From Nostocoides_A vanveenii (lineage in GTDB: Bacteria > Actinomycetota > Actinomycetes > Actinomycetales > Dermatophilaceae): a stretch of DNA of 64,000 nt. A model generated the notes under the pieces. That model was given only the letters and a program-made list of their open reading frames with translations. It did not search any database and had not been told where the DNA came from. The stretch spans positions 1-64,000 of the forward strand of contig NZ_BAAAPN010000017.1 in the NCBI RefSeq assembly GCF_039531165.1, read 5' to 3'. Position numbers and translations under genes: made by a program. Of this stretch, positions 1-8,689 are shown in pieces. Numbering within the stretch: the stretch's first letter is position 1; the number at the start of each line of letters is the position of its first letter.

Positions 1-135
1 AGCGATTGGCTTTGACACCTCCTCTCCTACTCGCGTCCGCGCCTGCACCCCTTCAGCAACACGCACCCCAAACGCAACATCCGCACCTATCCGTGCAACC
101 TCTTATGGGTCGTCGCCCGCACCCGCAATGCCCTC

Positions 136-1119
136 GTGCTGGGCCTGATCTGCTCGTTGGTCGGCGCTGCCTGCGGGGCCGCCCTCGCGTTCGCCGGCCG
201 GTCGAGCGGCTTCACGACCATCGACGAGGCATCCGCACCCGCCGGCACCTTCGGCGCGCAGATCCTCGGCAACGGCGCCGAACCGGCCAAGGTCACCATC
301 GACATGCATCCCAAAGCGATGACCCCGGACCCGCTCAAGGCGACCGCCGACGCGCCCACCCTCTATGCCGACGACTGCCAGACCGAACAGACGACCACCG
401 ACGTCTTCACGTGCACCTACGGCGCCAAAGCGTCCTCGAAGGTGATCGCCCTGGTCGGTGATTCCAAGAGCGCGCAATGGTTCCCGGCCCTAGAGAAGTT
501 CGCCACGACGCACGGCTGGACCATCACGACCTATCTGAAGTCGTCGTGCCCGTGGAGCTCCGCGCTCATCTACGGCGGCCAGGACCCCAGCCATCGCTAC
601 ACGATCTGCAAGCAGTGGGGTGCCAAGGTCCTCGATCGCCTCACCGGGCCCGAGAAGCCCACCGTCATCGTCACCTCCGGCATCCGCGGCACCGCCTTCA
701 CCCCCAGCGGCACCGAGGACCGCGCGACCATGGTCGCCGGCTACGCCGACTATTGGTCGGCGATGGGCACGATCGGGGTACCGGTCATTGTCCTCAATGA
801 CACCCCCCAGCCCGGCAAGGTCGTCTATGAGTGCGTTCTGGACCACCCCGCTGACTTCATGACCGCGTGCAAGGGCCGGTTCAACGACGGCTCGGGTGGC
901 GCGGCTCTGCGCGCGGCTGTCACCGACGTGCCGACCGCTCGGCTGATCGACATGAACCCGTGGATCTGCCCGCAGAAGCAGTGCTGGCCGGTGATCGGCA
1001 ATGTCCTCGTCTGGCGGCAGGGGTCCCACATCACCGCGACGTATGCCGCGTCCCTGAGCGCCGTGATCGACCGCAAGCTCGCGGCGGCCCTCCACGAACT
1101 CGGCGTCGCCACCAGCTGA
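136..1119 (+). CDS. SGNH-domain membrane-anchored protein (acyltransferase-associated)
   Basis: The protein has one N-terminal membrane segment (about residues 2-22, rich in L, G and A) followed by an SGNH-hydrolase-like domain. The block I motif GDSK is at residues 108-111, and the C-terminal GSHITATY (about 296-303) carries the conserved Ser-His of this family. Such domains usually form the C-terminal half of acyltransferase-3 (OafA-type) proteins that O-acylate cell-envelope glycans. No acyltransferase membrane domain is visible here, because the window starts 135 bases upstream. GTG at 136 is the first usual start before the membrane segment, with no clear ribosome binding site. The frame stays open upstream to a TGA at 13-15, so the protein may be longer or a fragment of a frameshifted larger gene. 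The domain call is fairly safe; the start is not. Confidence 0.65.
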   Translation: MLGLICSLVGAACGAALAFAGRSSGFTTIDEASAPAGTFGAQILGNGAEPAKVTIDMHPKAMTPDPLKATADAPTLYADDCQTEQTTTDVFTCTYGAKASSKVIALVGDSKSAQWFPALEKFATTHGWTITTYLKSSCPWSSALIYGGQDPSHRYTICKQWGAKVLDRLTGPEKPTVIVTSGIRGTAFTPSGTEDRATMVAGYADYWSAMGTIGVPVIVLNDTPQPGKVVYECVLDHPADFMTACKGRFNDGSGGAALRAAVTDVPTARLIDMNPWICPQKQCWPVIGNVLVWRQGSHITATYAASLSAVIDRKLAAALHELGVATS

Positions 1120-1171
1120 CCCCCTTCGCCGATCGGGGGTTGTCGGTGGGCCGTGCAAGGCTGTGCCTGCC

Positions 1172-4100
1172 ATGACCGATGACGTCCTGTCCCGATTCTC
1201 CGCGGCCACCCAAGCGTGGTTCCGCGGATCCTTCGCCGAGCCGACGAGTGCCCAGGCCGGCGCTTGGTCCGCGATCAGCTCTAGGCGCGACGCGCTCGTG
1301 GTCGCCCCCACCGGCTCGGGCAAGACCCTGTCGGCCTTCCTCTGGGCGCTCGACGGTCTCGTGCGGCAACCGGCGCCCGAGGATCCCCTGCGCCGGTGCC
1401 GCGTCGTCTACGTCTCGCCGATGAAGGCGCTGGCCGTCGACGTCGAGCGCAACCTGCGGGCGCCCCTGGTCGGCATCGGCCACGCCGCTGCCCGCCTCGG
1501 TATGCCGGTTCCCGACGTCAGCGTGGCCGTCCGCTCCGGAGACACTCCCGCGGCCGAACGCCGAGCCTTCGCCCGGGCCCCCAGCGACATCCTGATCACC
1601 ACCCCCGAATCCCTTTTCCTGCTGCTCACCTCCAACGCGCGGGCGGCGCTGGCCGGGGTCGAGACGGTCATCCTGGACGAGATCCACGCCGTGGCGGCCA
1701 CCAAACGCGGCGCCCACCTGGCGCTCTCGCTGGAGCGCCTGGACGCTCTGTTGCCGAAACCGGCCCAGCGCATCGGGCTCTCCGCCACCGTCCGGCCGGT
1801 CGAGGAGGTCGCGCGCTTTCTCAGCGGCGGTCGCCCCGTCGAGATCGTCCAGCCGCCCGCGACCAAGGCCTGGGATCTCGAGGTCGTCGTGCCCGTGCCG
1901 GACATGGGCGAGCTGGGCGCGGTCAGCGGCGACCTCTCCGGAGCCGCCTCCGGACCGGAGCGGCGCACCTCGATCTGGCCGCACGTCGAGGAACGCATTG
2001 TCGACCTCGTGGCACAGCAGCGCTCCACGCTGATCTTCGCCAACTCCCGCCGGCTGGCCGAGCGGCTGACAGCGCGACTGAACGAGATCTGGGAGGAGCG
2101 CCTAGCCGAGGCTGCCGATGACGCGTCGCTGCTCGATGTCCCGGCGGCCGAGTTCGGCGCCCACCGAGCCGACCGGCCGCGCCCGGCACGGACCCCTGCC
2201 CAGGTGATGGCTCAGGCCGGCGCCAGCGGCGGCGCGCCGGCGGTGCTCGCCCGAGCCCACCACGGCTCGGTGAGCAAGGAGCAGCGGCTCGATATCGAGG
2301 AAGCACTCAAGGCCGGCCGGCTCCCGGCAGTCGTCGCGACCAGTTCCCTCGAACTCGGCATCGACATGGGCGCGGTCGATCTGGTCATCCAGGTCGAATC
2401 CCCGCCGAGCGTGGCCTCAGGCCTGCAGCGCGTCGGGCGGGCCGGGCATCAGGTGGGCGCGGTCTCGGCCGGAGTCTTTTTCCCCAAGTACCGCGGCGAT
2501 CTGGTCCAGACTGCCGTCGTCGTGGAACGCATGCGCGCGGGCGCGATCGAGGAGTTGAGGATCCCGGCCAATCCGATCGACGTGCTCGCCCAACACATCG
2601 TCGCGATGACCGCGATGGACGCCTGGTCGGTCCCCGACCTGCATGCCCTGGTCCGCCGAGCCGCGCCCTATGCCGGTCTCTCACGCACGGTGCTCGATGC
2701 CGTTCTGGACATGCTCGCCGGACGCTATCCCAGCGACGAGTTCGCCGAGTTGCGGCCGCGAATCACCTGGGATCGCCTCGCCGACGAGATCACGGCCCGG
2801 CGCGGTGGCCAGCATCTGGCCGTCACCAGCGGCGGCACAATTCCCGACCGCGGGCTCTTCGGCGTCTTCCTCGCCGGCGACGGCGCCGGGCGACGGGTCG
2901 GCGAACTCGACGAAGAGATGGTCTACGAATCCCGAGTCGGGGATGTTTTCACGCTGGGCACCTCCAGCTGGCGGATCGAGGAGATCACGCACGACCAAGT
3001 GCTCGTCACCCCCGCGCCCGGTGAGCCGGGGCGCTTGCCGTTCTGGAAGGGCGAGACGCAGGGGCGCCCCGTCGAGCTCGGCACCGCGCTCGGCGCCTTC
3101 GTCCGCGAACTCGCCCACGCGCCGGCCGACGACGGCCTGGCGCGTGCCCAGGCCGCCGGACTCGCCCCGTGGGCAGCCGACAACCTGATCGCCTACCTGG
3201 CCGAGCAACGCGCGGCGACCGGGGTGGTCCCCAGCGATACGACAATCGTCATCGAACGCTTCCGTGACGAGATCGGCGACTGGCGGGTCGCTCTGCACTC
3301 CCCGTTCGGCATGCCCGTGCACGCGCCCTGGGCGTTGTGCATCGCGGCACGCATGCGCGAGCGCTTCGGGGTGGACGTCCAGGCGATGGCCGCCGACGAC
3401 GGAATCGTCCTGCGCCTGCCCGATGTCGAGTTCGACGACGGTGCCGACGCCGGGGCTGAGCTCGGCAGCTTGCTCCTCCTCGATCCGGACGACATCGACG
3501 CGCTCGTCACCGCCCAACTGCCGGGCTCGGCACTCTTCGCCTCGCGCTTTCGCGAATGCGCGGCCCGCGCATTGCTCCTACCTCGCCGCCGGCCGGGGGT
3601 GCGCCAACCGCTGTGGCAGCAACGCCAGCGCGCAGCATCCCTGCTGCAGGTCGCCAGCAACTACCCCGACTTCCCCATCGTGCTCGAGACCGTTCGCGAG
3701 TGCCTGCAGGACGTGTACGACGTGCCAGGCCTGGTCGCGCTGATGAAGCGGATCGCCGCCCGCAAGGTCGGCACCGTCGACGTCCTCTCCGACGCACCCT
3801 CGCCCTTCGCGCGGTCGCTGATGTTCGGCTATGTCGCCCAATATCTGTATGAAGGCGACTCGCCCCTGGCCGAACGCCGGGCCGCCGCACTGGCCCTCGA
3901 TCCCACCCTGCTTGCCGAGTTGCTCGGCCGGGGCGAAGGCCTGGCGCTTCGCGAGTTGCTCGACCTCGGTGCGATCACGCGCACGGCCGCCGAACTCCAA
4001 CGACTGTTGCCCGAACGGCAGGCCCGCGACGCGCCCGAGATCACCGACCTCTTGCGCGTGCTCGGGCCCCTGACCCAAAGCGATATCGAGGTCCGCACGG

Positions 4101-5983
4101 TCGAGGAGATCCGCGGTCACGTCGGCCTGATCCTCGCCGAGTTGAGCGCGACCCGGCAGGTCATCGAGGTGCGGATGGCCGGTGAATCACGGTATGCCGT
4201 GGCTCAGGACGCCGCCCGGCTGCGCGACGCGTTGGGCGTGGCACTGCCGGTAGGCCTGCCGGCCGCCTTCCTCGAACCCGTCGCCGATCCCCTCGGCGAG
4301 CTCGTGGCTCGTTATGCACGCACGCACACGCCCTTCCTTCTCGCCGATCTGGCCCGCGATCTCGGCATCGGAACCGCCGTCGCGCATGACGCCCTGCGCC
4401 GGCTGCTCTCCACCGGCCGAGTCACCGAAGGCGAGTTCCTCCCCATGGGCGCCGGGACGGAGTTCTGCGATGCGGAGGTGCTGCGGCTGATCCGGCGCCG
4501 CTCGCTCGCCGGCCTGCGCGCCGAGGTGGAGCCGGTCCCGACCGCGCAGTACGCCCGCTTTCTGCCCACCTGGCAGGGCATCCGTGGACCCCTGCGCGGC
4601 ACCGATGGCGTCCTGCGGGCCGTCGAACAACTCAGCGGGGCGATCGTGCCGGCGAGCGCGGTCGAGTCGCTGATCCTGCCGGTCCGAGTCAGCGGTTACC
4701 AGCCGGCCGCCCTCGACGAACTGCTCGCGACCGGCGAGATCTGCTGGCAGGGCCACGGCAGCCTGCCGGGCGACGATGGCTGGATCTCGCTCCACCTTTC
4801 CGAGAGTGCGCCGCTGACCCTGCAGCCACCGGGCGAGGTCACCGACCCGCGGGCACTGATGCTGCTGGAGGCCTTCGCACCCGGAGGTGCCTACTTCCTT
4901 CGCGGCCTATCCGCGGCAGCACCGTTGCCCGACGAGGCCGAAGCCGTGGCGGCGCTGTGGGCGTTGGTGTGGGCCGGCGTGGTCACCGGCGACACTTTCG
5001 CGCCGGTGCGCGGGCTGCTGACTTCCAACCGGGGCGCGCACAAGCATCAGCGTCGGGCACCGCGCGCGACGCGCTACGGCCGACGCGGTTCGCTTGCCGG
5101 CATGCGGCCCGCGCTGAGTCGCGCGGTGGGCACGCTGGGCACGCCGCCGACCGCGGTCGGTCGCTGGTCTCTCGTGCCCGAACTCGACCTCGACGCAACC
5201 GCGCGTGCCGTGACACGCGCGGAGGTGCTGCTCGATCGCTATGGGGTGGTCACCCGATCGGTCATCGCGGCCGAGGAGGTGCCCGGCGGGTTCGCGGCGA
5301 TCTATCGCGTGTTGGCCGCAGCCGAGGAGTCCGGACGGTTGCGGCGCGGCTACTTCGTCGAATCGCTCGGCGCCGCCCAGTTCGCCACGACCGGAGCCGT
5401 CGACGCGCTGCGCCAGGCCACCGGCCGGCCCGGTAGCGAGACCGGGGCCGAGGCGCACGACGCATCAGCGGTCGCACGCGATCGCACGAACCCGGCGCAG
5501 GCACGCCCCTGGTCGCCCGTCCTCGACGCCGGGCGGCCCGCCCCGGACCCGGCCCTCGTGCTCGCCGCCACCGACCCGGCCAATCCTTATGGCGCCGCGC
5601 TGTCCTGGCCCGAGCGCGATGGCGCGGGCGGCCATCAGCCAGGACGCAAGGCCGGCGCCTTGGTCGTCTTGGTCGACGGCGTGCTGGTGATCTACGTCGA
5701 GCGCGGCGGCAAAACCCTGCTCAGTTGGGGTGACGACCCGTCGACCCTGCAGGCGGCGGCGGACGCGCTGGCCCGCAGCGTGCATGACGGTGCCTTGGGC
5801 CGCTTGACGGTCGAAAAGGCCGACGGCACGTCGGTTCTCGCGGCCGGCAACCCCGTTGCGTCGGCCCTCGCCACGGCCGGTTTCACGATGACACCGCGCG
5901 GCCTGCGCCTGCGTCGCCTGGGCGCAGCCGGGCCGGGGACCGGCGGGGGGAGCGACCCGGCATACGGCCGGCCGAAAATGTGA
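1172..5983 (+). CDS. lhr: Large ATP-dependent DNA helicase Lhr
   Basis: This is a superfamily 2 helicase of about 1603 residues, matching the long bacterial Lhr form (helicase core plus a large C-terminal region). Walker A APTGSGKT is at residues 45-52 and the DEIH box at 169-172, followed by a SAT motif (about 206-208). Lhr is a 3'-to-5' single-strand DNA translocase linked to DNA damage responses in mycobacteria. ATG at 1172 is preferred over the in-frame GTG at 1163 because the sequence from MTDDVL matches the usual family N-terminus and a weak AAGG lies upstream. The nei glycosylase gene follows 109 bases downstream, the Lhr-Nei pairing common in actinobacteria, which suggests a joint role in base-damage repair. 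Confidence 0.95.
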   Translation: MTDDVLSRFSAATQAWFRGSFAEPTSAQAGAWSAISSRRDALVVAPTGSGKTLSAFLWALDGLVRQPAPEDPLRRCRVVYVSPMKALAVDVERNLRAPLVGIGHAAARLGMPVPDVSVAVRSGDTPAAERRAFARAPSDILITTPESLFLLLTSNARAALAGVETVILDEIHAVAATKRGAHLALSLERLDALLPKPAQRIGLSATVRPVEEVARFLSGGRPVEIVQPPATKAWDLEVVVPVPDMGELGAVSGDLSGAASGPERRTSIWPHVEERIVDLVAQQRSTLIFANSRRLAERLTARLNEIWEERLAEAADDASLLDVPAAEFGAHRADRPRPARTPAQVMAQAGASGGAPAVLARAHHGSVSKEQRLDIEEALKAGRLPAVVATSSLELGIDMGAVDLVIQVESPPSVASGLQRVGRAGHQVGAVSAGVFFPKYRGDLVQTAVVVERMRAGAIEELRIPANPIDVLAQHIVAMTAMDAWSVPDLHALVRRAAPYAGLSRTVLDAVLDMLAGRYPSDEFAELRPRITWDRLADEITARRGGQHLAVTSGGTIPDRGLFGVFLAGDGAGRRVGELDEEMVYESRVGDVFTLGTSSWRIEEITHDQVLVTPAPGEPGRLPFWKGETQGRPVELGTALGAFVRELAHAPADDGLARAQAAGLAPWAADNLIAYLAEQRAATGVVPSDTTIVIERFRDEIGDWRVALHSPFGMPVHAPWALCIAARMRERFGVDVQAMAADDGIVLRLPDVEFDDGADAGAELGSLLLLDPDDIDALVTAQLPGSALFASRFRECAARALLLPRRRPGVRQPLWQQRQRAASLLQVASNYPDFPIVLETVRECLQDVYDVPGLVALMKRIAARKVGTVDVLSDAPSPFARSLMFGYVAQYLYEGDSPLAERRAAALALDPTLLAELLGRGEGLALRELLDLGAITRTAAELQRLLPERQARDAPEITDLLRVLGPLTQSDIEVRTVEEIRGHVGLILAELSATRQVIEVRMAGESRYAVAQDAARLRDALGVALPVGLPAAFLEPVADPLGELVARYARTHTPFLLADLARDLGIGTAVAHDALRRLLSTGRVTEGEFLPMGAGTEFCDAEVLRLIRRRSLAGLRAEVEPVPTAQYARFLPTWQGIRGPLRGTDGVLRAVEQLSGAIVPASAVESLILPVRVSGYQPAALDELLATGEICWQGHGSLPGDDGWISLHLSESAPLTLQPPGEVTDPRALMLLEAFAPGGAYFLRGLSAAAPLPDEAEAVAALWALVWAGVVTGDTFAPVRGLLTSNRGAHKHQRRAPRATRYGRRGSLAGMRPALSRAVGTLGTPPTAVGRWSLVPELDLDATARAVTRAEVLLDRYGVVTRSVIAAEEVPGGFAAIYRVLAAAEESGRLRRGYFVESLGAAQFATTGAVDALRQATGRPGSETGAEAHDASAVARDRTNPAQARPWSPVLDAGRPAPDPALVLAATDPANPYGAALSWPERDGAGGHQPGRKAGALVVLVDGVLVIYVERGGKTLLSWGDDPSTLQAAADALARSVHDGALGRLTVEKADGTSVLAAGNPVASALATAGFTMTPRGLRLRRLGAAGPGTGGGSDPAYGRPKM

Positions 5984-6092
5984 ATGTCCCGACAATCCCC
6001 TGTGTTTGGCCCGAGAAGTTGCGGCTCGAGGCTACGGTGGACGCTGGGTCAAGCGCCCGCCGGGGGGCGATCAAGAAGATGTCGGAGGGATC

Positions 6093-6992
6093 ATGCCGGA
6101 AGGCGACACGATCTGGCGCACGGCCGCGCGCTTGAATCTCGCCTTATGCGGCATTCCCCTGACGAGGCTAGAACTGCGGTGGGGCGAGTTGGGGGGAGCC
6201 GGCCTGCTGCCTGCCAGCACGATCGGTGTCGTCGCGCGCGGCAAACACCTGTTGCATCGGCTCGACTCGGGGGTGACGATCCACACCCACCTGCGCATGG
6301 AGGGCAGCTGGCGCATCCACCCCACCGCGAAGGTCACGCCCGCCCAGCTGGCCGACCATCACCTACGCGTGCTGGTCTCGACGTCCACCTGGACAGCGCT
6401 CGGGCTGCGGCTGGGGATGGTCGACGTGTGGCCCACGGAGCAGGATGAGGCCAGGCTGGCCCACCTCGGGCCTGACGTGCTCGGCCCCGACTGGGACCTC
6501 GACCGCGCCCTGGCCAATCTCGCCGGCGACGAATCGATGAGCATCGGCGCGGCACTGCTCGATCAGACCAAACTCGCCGGCATCGGCACGTTCTGGGCCA
6601 GCGAGGGGTTGTTCTTGAACCGCCTCTCGCCCTGGACCCTGGTCGGCGAAATTCCTGAACAGGACCAGATCGGCGTGGTCACCGGCATCCGGCGGCTGAT
6701 GCGGCAGGCCACCGTCTCGGCGGTGCAGAGTTCGACGGGCCGCACCCGCCGGGGCGAGACGTCCTTCGTCCATGCCCGATCCGGCTCCCCGTGCCGGCGG
6801 TGCGGCATCCCGATCCGCGTCGCGATGATCGGATCGGCGGATCGGCAACGCACGATGTTCTACTGCCCCAACTGCCAGGGAGGTCTGGCACCGGGGGACG
6901 ACGGCGCCCGGCAGTCACCACTCGGTGCCGCTGAACGCAGCCGAGCGATCAAGCGGCCGAGGCCGAAACTCCGGCGCGCGCTGGAGACTTGA
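6093..6992 (+). CDS. nei: DNA glycosylase/AP lyase, endonuclease VIII (Nei) family
   Basis: The product is a Fpg/Nei-family bifunctional DNA glycosylase of 299 residues that excises oxidised bases and nicks the abasic site. The mature N-terminus would be Pro2-Glu3 (MPEGDT), the catalytic pair of the family, and RGKHLLHRL supplies the conserved lysine loop. A C-terminal zinc finger is visible as CRRC followed about 20 residues later by CPNC. The ATG at 6093 is fixed by the need for Pro2 and by GGAGGGA at 6084-6090; the frame is open further upstream but adds no family sequence. It lies directly after lhr. Its 3' end overlaps the end of the convergent clgR gene by 44 bases. Confidence 0.95.
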   Translation: MPEGDTIWRTAARLNLALCGIPLTRLELRWGELGGAGLLPASTIGVVARGKHLLHRLDSGVTIHTHLRMEGSWRIHPTAKVTPAQLADHHLRVLVSTSTWTALGLRLGMVDVWPTEQDEARLAHLGPDVLGPDWDLDRALANLAGDESMSIGAALLDQTKLAGIGTFWASEGLFLNRLSPWTLVGEIPEQDQIGVVTGIRRLMRQATVSAVQSSTGRTRRGETSFVHARSGSPCRRCGIPIRVAMIGSADRQRTMFYCPNCQGGLAPGDDGARQSPLGAAERSRAIKRPRPKLRRALET

Positions 6993-7257
6993 CGGGCAGC
7001 GGCGTGACGCCGGCCGCAACCGACTCCGCCAGTGCCACACGCGTGGTCACACCGTTCAGGACGCTCGACAGCGGCACGCCGAGCGCCTCGCAGACAGCAG
7101 CCAGCAACTCCGACGAGGCTTCCTTTTGGCCGCGCTCGATTTCGCTGAGGTAGCCGAGCGACACGGCGGCCGCGGCCGACACCTGACGCAGAGTGCGGCC
7201 CTGGGCCAGTCGCTCGTCGCGAAGGGCCTCGCCCAACTCGCGGCGGAGCAGGATCAT
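6949..7257 (-). CDS. clgR: XRE-family regulator, ClgR-like
   Basis: The 102-residue protein carries a Cro/C1-type helix-turn-helix at about residues 5-62 (LRQVSAAAAVSLGYLSEIER). Size, motif and position directly after pgsA and cinA match actinobacterial ClgR, which activates clp protease and other stress genes. The protein ends in Ala-Ala; in Streptomyces a C-terminal Ala-Ala makes ClgR a ClpP substrate, so feedback proteolysis is a reasonable inference. Its start overlaps the cinA stop by four bases (ATGA, 7254-7257), so it is probably translated by coupling from the rimO-pgsA-cinA transcript. The last 44 bases overlap the convergent nei gene. Confidence 0.88.
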   Translation of the reverse strand: MILLRRELGEALRDERLAQGRTLRQVSAAAAVSLGYLSEIERGQKEASSELLAAVCEALGVPLSSVLNGVTTRVALAESVAAGVTPLPVKSPARAGVSASAA

Positions 7258-7898
7258 GGTCGCTCTCCCTTCGGTGCTCTTCTCGACGTGCTCGGGTTCC
7301 TATCCTGCACCACCCCACCGACAATCGGCACGGCGACCCCGACGTCGGCGAGTCCCTCGGCCAATAGTTCGAGCGCGGCGTCGACAGTGGCCGCGCGGAT
7401 CTCGGCACGCGACCCGGTCAACACCAGCCCCGCGGTTCGTATGCCCGACGGGCCGGCAACGGCGACAAAGACCGTGCCGACCGGTTTGCCGTCCGCCGGA
7501 TCGGGCCCGGCGACACCCGTAGTCGCGATGGCCCAGTCCGACCCCAACACGTGGCGCGCACCGCGCGCCATCGCAGCCGCGACGTCCGGGTCGACCGCTC
7601 CCCGCTCGGTGAGCAGGTCCGCGGAAACGCCGAGGATCTGGTGTTTCAGGGCCGTCGCATAGCTGATCACGCCGCCGCGGACAACCGCGGACGCTCCGGG
7701 CACCGACGTCAGAGCCGCCGCGACCAGACCGCCTGTCAGCGACTCGGCGGTGCCGATCGTCACGCCCGTATGCCGGGCCGCGCCCACCACGAGCGCCGCC
7801 AGTTGCGCCGTGGCATCAGGCAGCGCGCCCGTCGACTCACGATGGTTCGTCGACTCAAACGGTTCCGCGTTTGCCTTTGGTGGCACTGTCGCCGTCAC
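7254..7898 (-). CDS. cinA: CinA-like nicotinamide-nucleotide amidohydrolase
   Basis: This 214-residue protein is the stand-alone C-terminal domain of CinA, which deamidates nicotinamide mononucleotide to nicotinate mononucleotide in pyridine nucleotide recycling. Family motifs are GTAESLTGG (about 48-56), GGVISYA and TTGVAGPDP. The N-terminal COG1058 domain of long CinA proteins is absent, as usual in the actinobacterial pgsA-cinA block. The GTG start overlaps the pgsA stop (GTGA, 7895-7898), which supports this start although it adds about 30 weakly conserved residues before the domain. The stop overlaps the clgR start in the same way. Confidence 0.93.
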   Translation of the reverse strand: MTATVPPKANAEPFESTNHRESTGALPDATAQLAALVVGAARHTGVTIGTAESLTGGLVAAALTSVPGASAVVRGGVISYATALKHQILGVSADLLTERGAVDPDVAAAMARGARHVLGSDWAIATTGVAGPDPADGKPVGTVFVAVAGPSGIRTAGLVLTGSRAEIRAATVDAALELLAEGLADVGVAVPIVGGVVQDRNPSTSRRAPKGERP

Positions 7899-8689
7899 TT
7901 GCGGCCCGGCGCAGGCGCGGTCGCCCGCCCATCCTCGTCGGGCCCTTCGCCTGGACCCGTTTCCAGCCCGGAGGCCGCAGCGCCGGCGGGACCGCGCACC
8001 GGGCGCGCCTGCCTGGCCCCCCGGCGCCCGTCCCCGGCCTCTCGGCGCGCCGCCCGGGCCGCCTGAGCCGCGCGCGCCGCGGCCGCGGCGCGCTTGAGCA
8101 TCGCGCGCTCACTGGTCTGCCGCAGCCGAAGCGCGTCGACGACGATGTCGATCCCCGTGACCAGGGTGAGCACGACGGCGGCGACCAGGATGACCCAGGC
8201 GATGATCGTCCATACGTGATCGGCGGGGAAGGTCCACAGGGGCATCAAGAAGAGGGTGAGCGCGAGGGATTGCAATGCCGTCTTGGTCTTGCCCCCGCGC
8301 CCGGCCGGCATCACCCCGTGCCGGATGACGACGAAACGCATCACCGTGATGCCCCACTCGCGCACGAGCACCGGGATCGTGATCCACCACGGGATGTCCG
8401 CGAGGATCGACAGGCCGACGAAGGCCATGCCGGTGATCGCCTTGTCGGCGATCGGGTCGGCGACCTTGCCGAAGTCGGTGACCAGGCCCCGTTTTCGGGC
8501 CAGTTCGCCGTCGATCCGGTCGGTCGCGACGGCCAGGGCGAAAAGGGCCGTGGCGGCCCAGCGCAGTCCGACATCCTGCCCGTGATCGGCCAGCAACAGC
8601 CAACCGAAGAAGGGCACGAGCACGATACGGCCGACGGTCAAGGCGTTCGGGAGATTCCAATTGGAGACCTCCGCGCGGGCTGCGGTCAT
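7895..8689 (-). CDS. pgsA: CDP-alcohol phosphatidyltransferase (phosphatidylglycerophosphate synthase-like)
   Basis: The integral membrane enzyme has 264 residues and transfers a phosphatidyl group from CDP-diacylglycerol to an alcohol, most likely glycerol-3-phosphate. The signature D-x2-D-G-x2-A-R-x8-G-x3-D-x3-D is intact, beginning DRIDGELARKRG. Several hydrophobic helices surround it. After the last helix there is an unusual tail of about 65 residues rich in Ala, Arg and Gly that is not part of the enzyme fold. Both ends overlap neighbouring genes by four bases (rimO stop and cinA start). The exact acceptor alcohol cannot be read from sequence alone. Confidence 0.9.
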   Translation of the reverse strand: MTAARAEVSNWNLPNALTVGRIVLVPFFGWLLLADHGQDVGLRWAATALFALAVATDRIDGELARKRGLVTDFGKVADPIADKAITGMAFVGLSILADIPWWITIPVLVREWGITVMRFVVIRHGVMPAGRGGKTKTALQSLALTLFLMPLWTFPADHVWTIIAWVILVAAVVLTLVTGIDIVVDALRLRQTSERAMLKRAAAAARAAQAARAARREAGDGRRGARQARPVRGPAGAAASGLETGPGEGPDEDGRATAPAPGRK

